Numbered from the stretch's first letter, positions 8,157 to 16,054 are shown. The stretch is DNA of 19,821 bases from Candidatus Woesearchaeota archaeon (GCA_013329175.1 DUKR01000116.1:1-19821); one strand, 5' to 3'. Numbers and translations are program-made. The notes: generated by a model not told the origin, from the sequence alone.

Positions 8157-10812
8157 TTGATGGGTAGAATGATTGCATTCGCATGAACTCTTTTGCTCGA
8201 TCAGACATCTTGTCATACATGAATTTTGCCTTTAATTCAATCCTCTCTTTGTTTTTTGGTTCCTGAGAATATAGATTCAGATTATTCTGAAAGAAGGAAA
8301 GCGAATCCGCATCGACTATGCTCTGTATTGATGCTGCATTAGGAAGAGTTGAATTAACTTTGGGGTCATCATGATGATGGATAAGAGATTCCACAGCTGA
8401 AGCAAGAGCTGCATCAGCCCCAATCTCCTCAAGTTTTTTCTTTACTAGTTGAGCGCTTTTGTGTGCATGCTCCTCTTTATATTTTATATAGTTCTCAAGG
8501 TCATTAGGTTGCCCATTATACCTTATTCTGCCTTCGGTTAGTCTTTCATAATCATGAGCCACTGCCGCAATGCGCTCAGCAAAGGAAGCCAGGGGATTTA
8601 GTTCCAGCAGCCAATGTTCAGTTAACTCTAAGTGAGGGGAAAGATAAAGGTTCGGATCCGCTTTTTCTGCCCTTTCCAAAGTATCCCCCCGGATGCGAAG
8701 ATAGGTATCATATACGCTGACAACTTTACTCCAGCCCTCAAGCATTTCACAAGCATTCATATATCTGTTCATCGGATTTTTTTGCAATCCTTTAATGATG
8801 ATATCACTCATCTCTTTTGGTAGCTTGATTCTTGAATAGATGTGTGAATAATCGGGCTTATTCAGCTCTTTTTTCGTCATTGATTCATATTCATCCCTTA
8901 CTGTTCCTGTGGTTGAGGGCTTTTCTGTTTTTGGAGAAAATGGATGATAACCAGTGGCCCACTTTGTTAAGACAGTTGCAATCGCAAAAACGTCACTTTG
9001 TGTGGATGGTTGTGTCCCTTCCTCATATAATTCAGGAGCCATTGCGTGGATGGAACCAATATTTCTTTCTCGCTTATCTTTTCCATTCAAAATCATTGAA
9101 ATCCCATAGTCTGTAAGAATTCCATCGCCATCGCTGGTGATACCAAAGTTTTCATCCTTAATGTCTCCATGAATAATCTTCTCCTCCAAACTATGGCCTG
9201 CAGCAACAGCATCAATAAGATGGTTGCCTAACTTCACTATATCCCCTAAGGGGGCTATTTGTCCCAACTTGAATTTTTCAGCGGTGGTCTGTTCAAACGG
9301 GTGTTCTATCATATAATGGACAGAATTTCTGCTGGGTGACCACCCATCAGACTTAATAGAATATAAAAATCCAACGTGGAGGCTTCTTCCTCTGACCTTT
9401 GCCATGAGGGCCTCATTTTCCTCCATACGTTCTTGAGACATTGCGGCCTTCTCAAGATATCCCTCTCCTCTCTTTTTCGATGGCTCAAAAATCTTGACAA
9501 CTACCTCTTTTCCCATCTCCACTTGAGGAGTAGCTCCCCATACTGATTTATATGCTCCACTACCTGATATAAGTTTAGTGAGTTGATAGCCAGGAATTTT
9601 ATATCCTGTCCCTTTGTGTTCTTCAATAAAACTGGACACCAATTTCTCAATGGGTTGAATAGCTCTCCTAACGGGGATCATAACTTGATAGGGATGTTTC
9701 CCATTGAATAATTCACTAGGGGCAAGAATGAGGCTGATATCTGGGTTTTTGTCTGGGTCACTTAAATCAAAATCATTAAATTCCTGAGCATGCAAATTAC
9801 CCCTAACGGTTCTTGCTTCATACCCCCTAGATAGAGCAACAGGAAGTACAGCAAGGACATTTGTGGCCTTTAGGCTTGCAAATTTTCTGTTTTGAAGTCC
9901 TCCCTTAATTGCAGAATCGTTAAATGCGTGGGCTGGCCTATAATCAAAATAACCCAAGGCTTCATTTTCAATAATTACTTTCAGAATATTTGGTACTGAG
10001 CCTACAGTTCCTCTAATTCTATCAACTTGAATCCCTTTTTCTCCGCCGTATTCCAGAAGAGATCGCTCCAGTGTTGTTGGAACTTCAATCAAATCATACT
10101 TATAGTCTGCAATAAAAAAACGAATGTCAACTGACTTTGGATTTAATCCTATCACCTTATGGTGCAGTTGTATTGCTGGCTCCAGCCCGAAGGTCCCAAT
10201 GTAGGTACTGCCATGGCCCCTGTACGCCCCATAAATCATGTGATTGCGAAAACTATAAACTGCCACAGCAATTGGATTAAATGGGTCTTTTTTTTCGGAG
10301 AAAGTTAGCGTCACGCAAGAGTCTGAATTCAGCGGAAGTTTCAAGTTTGATTTCTGGACCGTTGCCCAACTGTTTAAAGCAGCAGAATAATTGTCACTTC
10401 CATCTACAGGATTTGCATGCACGATATAGCGTTTTTCTGGTGAAACCACAGTTACTTTTTTTGTTACAGAATCTCGCACTTCCGTAATATCATGCTCAAT
10501 CCTGATGCCAGCTTGGATGTCATGTTCTTCATGTTCTTCATTAAGCTCAGTTAACATACCCTCAATTACTCTCATAGAAATAGTGGCAAGATATTTATCA
10601 ATAGGATAAGTCTGGTGGTGGTCAGCAAATGAGGATTTCTGGGTTTTTTCTATAATCTCATTTAACGTTAAACGGGGAACTCCATCAGGGTGTGATCTAG
10701 AATCTATTGGATCTGAAAATATCGTTCCCAATCTATGAGCTGCCTTTCTTAGCTGAGATTCTATATCCCTTATAGGGATGCCTTCGTCTATGGAGGGGTG
10801 GAGAGAGTTCAT
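8128..10812 (-). CDS. IMPase-like / protein kinase / HD-domain fusion
   Basis: An 894-residue soluble protein with three recognisable parts. Residues about 60-350 resemble inositol monophosphatase/FBPase: NPVDGSDN at 134-141 in place of DPxDG(S/T)xN; a segment at about 180-206 like the usual 'gvVy...lyxAxxGxGa'; a helix at 266-290 like 'gSaal...va.G..d'; and a C-terminal helix before SRG. Residues about 405-700 are a Ser/Thr-type protein kinase: glycine loop around 415-422, Lys K440, HGDIKDEN with D550, K552 and N555, DYG at 568-570, APE at 592-594 and D607. Residues about 725-880 fit an HD domain: H733, H753-D754, HHHD at 812-815, and DAD at 834-836. Two metal-site Asp of the phosphatase fold appear replaced by Asn (N134, N318). 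Base composition is AT-rich. The function of the whole is unknown. Confidence 0.9.
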   Translation of the reverse strand: MNSLHPSIDEGIPIRDIESQLRKAAHRLGTIFSDPIDSRSHPDGVPRLTLNEIIEKTQKSSFADHHQTYPIDKYLATISMRVIEGMLTELNEEHEEHDIQAGIRIEHDITEVRDSVTKKVTVVSPEKRYIVHANPVDGSDNYSAALNSWATVQKSNLKLPLNSDSCVTLTFSEKKDPFNPIAVAVYSFRNHMIYGAYRGHGSTYIGTFGLEPAIQLHHKVIGLNPKSVDIRFFIADYKYDLIEVPTTLERSLLEYGGEKGIQVDRIRGTVGSVPNILKVIIENEALGYFDYRPAHAFNDSAIKGGLQNRKFASLKATNVLAVLPVALSRGYEARTVRGNLHAQEFNDFDLSDPDKNPDISLILAPSELFNGKHPYQVMIPVRRAIQPIEKLVSSFIEEHKGTGYKIPGYQLTKLISGSGAYKSVWGATPQVEMGKEVVVKIFEPSKKRGEGYLEKAAMSQERMEENEALMAKVRGRSLHVGFLYSIKSDGWSPSRNSVHYMIEHPFEQTTAEKFKLGQIAPLGDIVKLGNHLIDAVAAGHSLEEKIIHGDIKDENFGITSDGDGILTDYGISMILNGKDKRERNIGSIHAMAPELYEEGTQPSTQSDVFAIATVLTKWATGYHPFSPKTEKPSTTGTVRDEYESMTKKELNKPDYSHIYSRIKLPKEMSDIIIKGLQKNPMNRYMNACEMLEGWSKVVSVYDTYLRIRGDTLERAEKADPNLYLSPHLELTEHWLLELNPLASFAERIAAVAHDYERLTEGRIRYNGQPNDLENYIKYKEEHAHKSAQLVKKKLEEIGADAALASAVESLIHHHDDPKVNSTLPNAASIQSIVDADSLSFFQNNLNLYSQEPKNKERIELKAKFMYDKMSDRAKEFMRMQSFYPSIISHLPGAA

Positions 10813-10848
10813 CTTTTTCCTAAAGTAAGTTTGTTGATTTTAAAAATC
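10813..10848 (-). promoter_or_regulatory. Promoter and weak Shine-Dalgarno of the kinase-fusion gene
   Basis: On the minus strand GATTTTTAAAATC (10848-10836) is a good TATA-like box centred 30 bases before ATG 10812. TAGGAAAAAG directly precedes the start and could act as a weak ribosome-binding site. Transcription would start within a few bases of the ATG. Confidence 0.45.
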
Positions 10849-11116
10849 TTCCGACAATTGCTACTATAGGAGAGTAACCCATTTTTTATGGCCGCCCGTT
10901 TAAATGAGGGAATACTGTCCTGCAGCACTGATATCGCCCCACTACGTAAAAATATTCGGAAACTATAATGCCAGGAGGTATAATTATTTTTTCACAAGTG
11001 AGAATATCGCTCACTAGTAGTACACGGTGAAAACAATGCTTCAGGAGCACTTCACCTAAGAGCATCTGCTGCCCATCTGCAAAACAATTACGGTTAACTG
11101 CTCCGAGTGAAAACAA
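10849..11116. other. Divergent intergenic region with no recognised gene
   Basis: Together with the flanking promoters this is about 340 bases between the kinase-fusion gene and the cis-prenyltransferase gene. I see several TATA-like words (around 10946-10952 and 10979-10990) and one short hairpin, AGTGAG-N7-CTCACT (10997-11015). A minus-strand frame at 11119-10886 (77 codons) is open, but the protein is not recognisable and is Cys-rich without pattern, so I do not call it. A small RNA is possible; nothing shows one. Confidence 0.4.
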
Positions 11117-11127
11117 CATTTATTAAC
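11117..11127 (+). promoter_or_regulatory. TATA-like box of the cis-prenyltransferase gene
   Basis: CATTTATTAAC is centred about 28 bases before ATG 11150. There is no Shine-Dalgarno at normal spacing, so the transcript is probably leaderless. Confidence 0.45.
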
Positions 11128-11149
11128 AGGCGAAGAGCGCCGATGCTGC

Positions 11150-11827
11150 ATGCAGGAACCCCGCCATATCGCGATCATCATGGATGGGAACCGGCGCTAT
11201 GCCAAAAGCAAGTTTCTGGCGCCGTGGAAGGGGCATGAGGCTGGAGCGCAAAAGATCCTGGATGTTATGAAGTGGTGCAGGGAGGCAGGGGCCAGGATTC
11301 TTACCCTCTACGCCTTCTCCATCGAGAATTTCGAAAGGCCTGCTGAAGAGAAAGGGCGTCTGATGGCATTGTTCCTGAAGGGCATGGCGGATAAGCGCAT
11401 CCTTAAGAGCTGCACAACGCACAGGATAAGGGTTGAGTTCATAGGAAGGATGCGCCTGTTCCCTGAGGAGATAAAGGAAGGGATGAGAAGGCTGATGGAG
11501 GCTACAAAAGAGTATGCTGAGCACACCCTGCGCTTCTGCGTCGGCTACAGCGGAAGGGCAGAGATTGTTGATGCCGTGCAGAGAATTATCCAAGAGGGCA
11601 TAACTGAAGTGACGGAGGAGGCAATTGCGGCACACCTGTATGCTGCCGATGAGCCTGACCTCATCATCAGGACCGGCGGCGAGCAGCGCATCAGCAATTT
11701 CCTTTTGTGGCAGGGGGCGTATTCGGAGCTGTGCTTTGTTGACTCCCTATGGCCTGAGTTCTCGCGGGAGGATTTCTTCAGATGCATCGAGCAGTTCAGG
11801 CAGAGGGAGCGCAGATTCGGAAAATGA
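11150..11827 (+). CDS. uppS: Cis-prenyltransferase (polyprenyl diphosphate synthase)
   Basis: Condenses isopentenyl diphosphate units onto an allylic diphosphate in cis, giving the long polyprenyl (dolichol-like) lipid that carries glycans for N-glycosylation and surface polymers. The 225 residues hold the family motifs: MDGNRR at 11-16 with the metal-binding Asp D12; GHEAG at 28-32; YAFSIENFERP at 54-64; RTGGEQRISNFLLWQ at 174-188; and LWPEF at 200-204. Length is slightly short for the family (about 225-260) but both ends are present. The third conserved region reads VGYSGR where NYGGR is more usual. It stands alone on its strand. Its stop is only two bases from a transposase remnant (11830). 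Functional partner in this window: STT3. Confidence 0.93.
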   Translation: MQEPRHIAIIMDGNRRYAKSKFLAPWKGHEAGAQKILDVMKWCREAGARILTLYAFSIENFERPAEEKGRLMALFLKGMADKRILKSCTTHRIRVEFIGRMRLFPEEIKEGMRRLMEATKEYAEHTLRFCVGYSGRAEIVDAVQRIIQEGITEVTEEAIAAHLYAADEPDLIIRTGGEQRISNFLLWQGAYSELCFVDSLWPEFSREDFFRCIEQFRQRERRFGK

Positions 11828-11829
11828 TG

Positions 11830-11943
11830 CTGTTTGCTGAGTTGCACTACCTTCATCGGCGCCCATTTTTGGTGAGCACTGACAAAGAAGTGGATATGGT
11901 CAGGCATGGCCCCCAGCGCAAGCGTATGCCATCCGTATGAGGC
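11830..11943 (-). pseudogene. Remnant of IS200/IS605-family TnpA transposase
   Basis: Translating the minus strand gives about 38 codons that match the HUH core of IS200-type TnpA: SYGWHTLALGAMPDHIHFFV, then SAHQKWAPMKVVQ. The HIH of PDHIHFFV is the HUH metal-binding motif, and the KWAP...VVQL segment follows as in intact transposases (e.g. '...MPDHVHLFVSA.PKWAP..IV..LKG'). A stop lies directly upstream in frame (11944-11946). Downstream the frame runs into antisense of the prenyltransferase gene, so only a fragment of the usual about 130-150 residues survives. No catalytic Tyr is present; it is inactive. Confidence 0.72.
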
Positions 11944-11990
11944 TCAATGGCCACAAAGCTTAACAGTATGTACTTTTTTAAGGGTTCACT

Positions 11991-13982
11991 TCAAACCTTA
12001 AGTAATGGGTTATCATTAACAATACTGGATAAGCGTAATTCCTTCATGATATCTTGGTATCTTTGATCTTCATCTATAATGGTTTCTCTACCCATTTTAC
12101 TAGCGTTTCCTGCGTTTTTAATTAATCCTGACTTATAATGCTCAACGGCTTTTTTTAGGTGTTCTATTCTATTCACATGGTCTATCTTAGCCATATATTC
12201 AGCAGCATGGGCAATCTGAAACCTTAATATAGCACCAGTCCTATTATCATAATTACTTCTACTTTCTTCAAAAATAGGACTAAATTTTTCTCCGTAACTA
12301 ATTAGTTCTTTTCCAAGTCTAATTGCTTCTGCTGATTCACTAGAATTATGTTGGATTTTCATGACCCCATACATAATTTTAATCCTAGATCCGACTTCAC
12401 GATCTAAGAATATGGCTTCGTTATCCTGATATCTATATTCTAGAAGATGTAAGCCATACCCTGTATTTTGAGTAAGTCTCATTAGAGTTTCAGCATAATT
12501 TGTGAAGTCTTGATAGTCAACGGTTCTGTTTTGGGTATTTAATCCATACATCATTAGGACAGGTGCAAGATGATATCCAAGCATTGACAGCTTTTTTATT
12601 TGATTAGCTTTATTTGGTAGTGTTTCCCATCCCTCGGAATTGAATATATCCAAATATGCATGAAAAACATCGAGTCTTTTTTTTGCAAGATATTTCAAAT
12701 AAGTATCCTTTTTATTTAATTGAAGGGCACGTGATGCTGCATTTGTAAACTTAATGGCAGCTTCTTCCATTCCATTAATTTCAAACAGGCTGTCTGCAAA
12801 TTGTGCTGCAATTTGTAAGTACCAGCCAGCATTAATAGTACAATTATTGCGCATTGTCTCATCTGCGATGCGAATGCTTTCATTGTAAAAGAATCTTAGG
12901 TCATTTTCTTTAAATGACCCATTACCTTTAATTATTGAACTCCACGCATTTTTAATTTCATGCTTAACAACGGATTGAACGAACTTGTCAGGTAGATATG
13001 ACTGTGGCAATTCAAACGGTTCTATCACTACTTGTTCATTTGGATTACCAGTGTTCTCACTGGCATAATGATTTTTGGGAAGCCCTCCTCTTTTAAGCCT
13101 TTGATGCCTTTGATTAATGTCAAATTGGCAATTTATCAATCTTGCTTCAACCTCATCCTCTAATTCAGATTCAGATTCACCATACGTTTTATCTAGAAGT
13201 CCACGAGCTCTGACTATATCATCATTTAAATACTTTCTATCCAGGCGTCTACCGTCTTTTTCAAATTTAATGTTCAGAATACTGTCAAGTGCAATCTTTC
13301 GAAACTCAACAGCTTCTTCTTTAAGATTCTGAATCTCAAGGATTTCTGAGATAGAAAACGCTGCGGTGTACATTATTTTAAATCTTCGATTAGATGGAAT
13401 TACACTAAACCTTGAATTTTCATCGAACCCCTCCTTAAAGTGTTCGAGGGCTCTTTTAGTGGAACCACCTCCAATGATCTTGTAAACCTGAAGAAGGTTC
13501 ATTGATTGAAATATGCCTCTTAATTTTTGCGGGTCTTTAGTTTTGTTAGCAACTGCCTCACAAATCAGATATCCAGTTGATGAATCATACCATACTTCGT
13601 CCTGTTTTTTTTCTTTTAATTCTTGATATTCATTGATACTAACACACTTAGATAATCTATTTTCTATTTCTCGTACTTCATCTAAAAACCCAGGTGAAAA
13701 TCTTTCTGAATCTATTTCAATGAGCTCATCTAGAGGCTTTCTCATTTTTTCAAGATTTATGTAATCTAGAGTTTTTAAGAACAATTCTCTTGAGAAATCA
13801 AACGCCATCATGTAAAATTTTGCCGCCGAATTATATTTTTTGTCACGTTTTTTGACATTGCCATATTCAATGCAGTTTAACAACATCGCATCAAGCCTTG
13901 ATGGATTAATCTGATCCTCTTCAACCAGATTCCGGTGCATAGTATGCACGTTTTCAACTGAAACTTTCATTTGTAATGACAT
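11991..13982 (-). CDS. Large helical-repeat (TPR-like) protein, function unknown
   Basis: A 663-residue protein, predicted soluble, that I cannot assign to a function. Most of it reads as pairs of amphipathic helices of TPR/SEL1-like character, for example around 38-66 (Y-G-x-x-K-R-x-x-K-Y-x-x-A-A-K-F-Y), about 180-235 (ALEHFKEG; EEAVEFRKIALDS), about 380-420 (A-A-Q-F-A-D-S-L-F; EEAAIKFTNAA), about 540-565 and about 590-625 (LKKAVEHYKSG). An acidic, charged linker lies near 270-320. It has no membrane segment. Such scaffolds usually bind other proteins. The DNA is the most AT-rich of any gene here by eye, unlike the GC-balanced flanks, suggesting a different origin or a fast-evolving lineage-specific gene. 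An IS remnant on one side and repeats on the other fit an unstable locus. Confidence 0.85.
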   Translation of the reverse strand: MSLQMKVSVENVHTMHRNLVEEDQINPSRLDAMLLNCIEYGNVKKRDKKYNSAAKFYMMAFDFSRELFLKTLDYINLEKMRKPLDELIEIDSERFSPGFLDEVREIENRLSKCVSINEYQELKEKKQDEVWYDSSTGYLICEAVANKTKDPQKLRGIFQSMNLLQVYKIIGGGSTKRALEHFKEGFDENSRFSVIPSNRRFKIMYTAAFSISEILEIQNLKEEAVEFRKIALDSILNIKFEKDGRRLDRKYLNDDIVRARGLLDKTYGESESELEDEVEARLINCQFDINQRHQRLKRGGLPKNHYASENTGNPNEQVVIEPFELPQSYLPDKFVQSVVKHEIKNAWSSIIKGNGSFKENDLRFFYNESIRIADETMRNNCTINAGWYLQIAAQFADSLFEINGMEEAAIKFTNAASRALQLNKKDTYLKYLAKKRLDVFHAYLDIFNSEGWETLPNKANQIKKLSMLGYHLAPVLMMYGLNTQNRTVDYQDFTNYAETLMRLTQNTGYGLHLLEYRYQDNEAIFLDREVGSRIKIMYGVMKIQHNSSESAEAIRLGKELISYGEKFSPIFEESRSNYDNRTGAILRFQIAHAAEYMAKIDHVNRIEHLKKAVEHYKSGLIKNAGNASKMGRETIIDEDQRYQDIMKELRLSSIVNDNPLLKV

Positions 13983-14000
13983 ATCCCTTAGCTCTACTTG

Positions 14001-14014
14001 ATTTATTTATAAAT
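14001..14014 (-). promoter_or_regulatory. TATA box of the helical-repeat gene
   Basis: On the minus strand ATTTATAAATAAAT is centred about 26 bases before ATG 13982, which predicts transcription starting at or next to the ATG. AAGGGAT immediately before the ATG is too close to act as a normal Shine-Dalgarno. A leaderless transcript is likely. Confidence 0.55.
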
Positions 14015-14117
14015 GTTTTTATTATTTAATTACTTATAAGGGGCAACACAATGGTATCGCATGAGTGTAGTATCAGAAAGGGGGCCAATAGAAACTTTCT
14101 CATTAACATCATCAAGC

Positions 14118-14164
14118 CTGATTAAATCGCAGGTGTAGACTCCGCCTCAAGCAAAGCGCAGAGC
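14118..14164 (-). repeat. 47-base repeat, copy 1 (possible TnpB C-terminus remnant)
   Basis: This stretch matches 19737-19783 at 44 of 47 positions, same orientation, no gaps. Read on the minus strand one frame gives LCALLEAESTPAI then a stop. The other copy gives the same with one residue changed, and the other two differences fall silently at third positions. This looks like decayed coding sequence. The ESTP-type ending followed by a stop recalls C-termini of IS605 TnpB proteins, but I hold that with low confidence. Confidence 0.6.
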
Positions 14165-14235
14165 TAAAGAAGGACAGGAACCTACAGGCAAAGAGCGTAG
14201 TCCGTATGAGGTTCAATCCGTCGTGCACTGCTGCC
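14165..14235. other. Gene-free linker containing a shared 17-base word
   Basis: The bases TCCGTATGAGGTTCAAT (14201-14217) match 16 of 17 bases at 11932-11948, which is the upstream edge of the TnpA remnant. This links the 14-kb repeat region with the insertion-sequence debris beside the prenyltransferase gene. Frames through this stretch contain stops. Confidence 0.4.
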
Positions 14236-14371
14236 AGCGCTCATCCTTCACACCCGATGGTGCAGCACCCTACACTGCGGCAATGCCCTGCACAGCCCGT
14301 TTCTTTTTCGTTTTCACTTTTTCCCCCCTCAGAATTTCAAAGTGCACTATGCCCATTAATACAAAGGATGA
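14236..14371. repeat. Degenerate intergenic repeat, copy B
   Basis: Second copy of the sequence at 1-117, with the strongest block at 14327-14371 (about 82% identical over 45 bases) and matching order of the smaller shared words. It lies in the 636-base gene-poor region between the helical-repeat gene and the RecJ-like gene. The plus-strand frame 14206-14427 is open, but its translation is Pro/Ser/Cys-rich with no recognisable pattern, so I treat it as chance. Confidence 0.5.
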
Positions 14372-14565
14372 AGTTACGCATTGGCTGTGGAAGTGATGGG
14401 AGGGGTACTAATGCCTTTTTTGATTGATTTTTCAGGGAATGCCTAACTCCCCTGAGCCTATCCACCCTTATCCCTCAAAGCTTGCCACTCATGCCTATCC
14501 TGACGGGGCTTTTCAGGAGAGTGAAGGAATAAGCTTAAAGTAATGTGCGGGTAGAGATGAAAACA

Positions 14566-14612
14566 CATAAAAAGGGGTGACATTGCTAGGTGTGTTGTGT
14601 GATTCTAGAGGT
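14566..14612 (+). promoter_or_regulatory. Promoter and Shine-Dalgarno of the RecJ-like gene
   Basis: CATAAAAAG (about 14566-14574) is a TATA-like box that places the transcript start near 14595. AGAGGT at 14607-14612 sits six bases before ATG 14619. Together they decide for ATG 14619 and against the upstream in-frame GTG at 14577, which would lie before the transcript start. Confidence 0.55.
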
Positions 14613-14618
14613 ATTCTG

Positions 14619-16049
14619 ATGGACAGGTATGGTACGTTCAAAGAGATGGTCGGGTCAGCCGCAGAGAGATTCAAGGAGATAGGCAAAAAAGAGACGGTAA
14701 GAGTCATCAGCCATCTTGACGCTGACGGCATCACCTCCTGCTCAATCCTTGTGCGGATGCTCTCAAGCAACTCGATGCGGTATTCTGTCTCGACGGTGCA
14801 GCAGCTTACCGAAGAGGGCATCGGACAGCTTGCTAAAGAGCCATACAAAGTCATCGTGTTCTCAGACCTTGGCTCAGGGATGATTCCTGCAATCAGGCAG
14901 AGCATTCCTGACAGGACGGTGTTCATCATTGACCATCACGAGCTATCAGAAGAAACCGCAGCGCCAAACATTGTACACCTCAACCCCCATTTGTGCGGCA
15001 TTGACGGGGGGAGCGAGATATCCGGAGCAGGGGTTGCGTACCTCTTTTCCCGTGAGCTTTCTGCTGCAGCAGGCAGGATGGCGCACATTGCACTCATCGG
15101 AGCTATAGGTGACATCCAGGAGGGAGCTGAAGGATTCCAACTGCTGAACAGGGAGATTCTTGAGGAAGCCATCAGGCAGGGAAGCATCAAAAAAGAGCGG
15201 GGGTTACGGCTCTTTGGAGCGCAGACAAGGGCCATCCATAAGGCGCTTGAGTACTGCACTGACCCCTACATCCCAGGCATCAGCGGCTCAGAGTCTGGAT
15301 CCATTGCATTTTTGCATCAGCTAGGCATCAATCCGCAAAAGGAGGATGGCACTTGGAAAAAAATCATTGACCTCTCAGCAGAAGAGCTCCAGAGGCTGAC
15401 AACCGGCGTCATCATGCGCAGGCTTGGCGAAAAAAAACCAGAAGACGTGCTGGGGAACATCTATCTTCTGACAGGAGAAGAGCAGGGAAGCCCTCTTCGG
15501 GACGCAAAGGAGTTCTGCACGCTGCTGAACGCGTGCGGCAGGATGAACAAGGCATCTCTCGGGATTGGCGCGTGCCTTGGCGACAGGCGGACGAAACTGA
15601 AGGCTATCAGGCACCTGGAGGATTATCGCAAGGCGATTGTTTCAGCCCTGAAATGGTTTGAGACTAGCAGAGGCTCTCAGGCAGTTGTCGAGGGCGAGGG
15701 CTTTGTCATCATCAACGCCAAAGATCAGGTGTTACCGACAATGATAGGCACTTTAGCTTCGATTCTTTCTAAGTCAAGGCATGTGAAGGACGGATCCTAT
15801 ATCCTGTCCCTTGCCCGCAATCTGGACCATACCACCAAGGTCTCTATCCGGCTTGCGGGGGTGGAGAGCAATGGCGAAATTGATCTGCGAAATATTGTTG
15901 CATTGCTTGCTGACCCTGTAGGCGGCTCTGCTGGAGGCCATCAGTTTGCTGCTGGCGCAATCATTGCTACTGAGAAGGAGGAAGAATTCCTGGCTCTCGC
16001 TCAGGACGTCCTTTCAAAGAAGGGGATGGAAGAGGTCATCAGGAACTGA
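14619..16049 (+). CDS. RecJ-like DHH/DHHA1 phosphoesterase (archaeal single-strand exonuclease type)
   Basis: A cytosolic metal-dependent nuclease of the DHH superfamily. In archaea such proteins act as RecJ-like single-strand exonucleases, some bound to the replisome as GAN. From ATG 14619 it has 476 residues: motif I HLDADG at 32-37 (two metal-binding Asp), motif II SDLGSG at 82-87, motif III DHH at 105-107, motif IV GAIGD at 161-165, then a C-terminal DHHA1 domain ending in GGSAGGHQFAAGA around 435-447, with the substrate-binding GGH. All catalytic residues are present. The length fits archaeal RecJ homologues. A role as nanoRNase or RNA exonuclease cannot be excluded. It converges on serA with only five bases between stop codons, leaving no room for separate terminators. 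Confidence 0.9.
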   Translation: MDRYGTFKEMVGSAAERFKEIGKKETVRVISHLDADGITSCSILVRMLSSNSMRYSVSTVQQLTEEGIGQLAKEPYKVIVFSDLGSGMIPAIRQSIPDRTVFIIDHHELSEETAAPNIVHLNPHLCGIDGGSEISGAGVAYLFSRELSAAAGRMAHIALIGAIGDIQEGAEGFQLLNREILEEAIRQGSIKKERGLRLFGAQTRAIHKALEYCTDPYIPGISGSESGSIAFLHQLGINPQKEDGTWKKIIDLSAEELQRLTTGVIMRRLGEKKPEDVLGNIYLLTGEEQGSPLRDAKEFCTLLNACGRMNKASLGIGACLGDRRTKLKAIRHLEDYRKAIVSALKWFETSRGSQAVVEGEGFVIINAKDQVLPTMIGTLASILSKSRHVKDGSYILSLARNLDHTTKVSIRLAGVESNGEIDLRNIVALLADPVGGSAGGHQFAAGAIIATEKEEEFLALAQDVLSKKGMEEVIRN

Positions 16050-16054
16050 CGCTC

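Noticed and set aside
10997..11015. Hairpin AGTGAG-N7-CTCACT as a terminator
   Set aside because: The T-run lies before, not after, the hairpin on the plus strand, and no gene ends here on either strand.
10886..11119. Open frame of 77 codons on the minus strand between the kinase fusion and uppS
   Set aside because: No recognisable family, no Shine-Dalgarno, irregular composition, and it covers the promoter of uppS.
11123..11635. 170-codon minus-strand frame opposite uppS
   Set aside because: Antisense shadow of a gene with all cis-prenyltransferase motifs in the plus frame.
14201..14230. GGTTCAATCC as a tRNA T-loop
   Set aside because: The word is one base short of the T-arm consensus, and no acceptor, D or anticodon stems can be drawn around it.
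14206..14427. Open frame of 73 codons on the plus strand in the gene-poor region
   Set aside because: Pro/Ser/Cys-rich translation without pattern, overlapping the degenerate repeat; copy A does not preserve the frame clearly.
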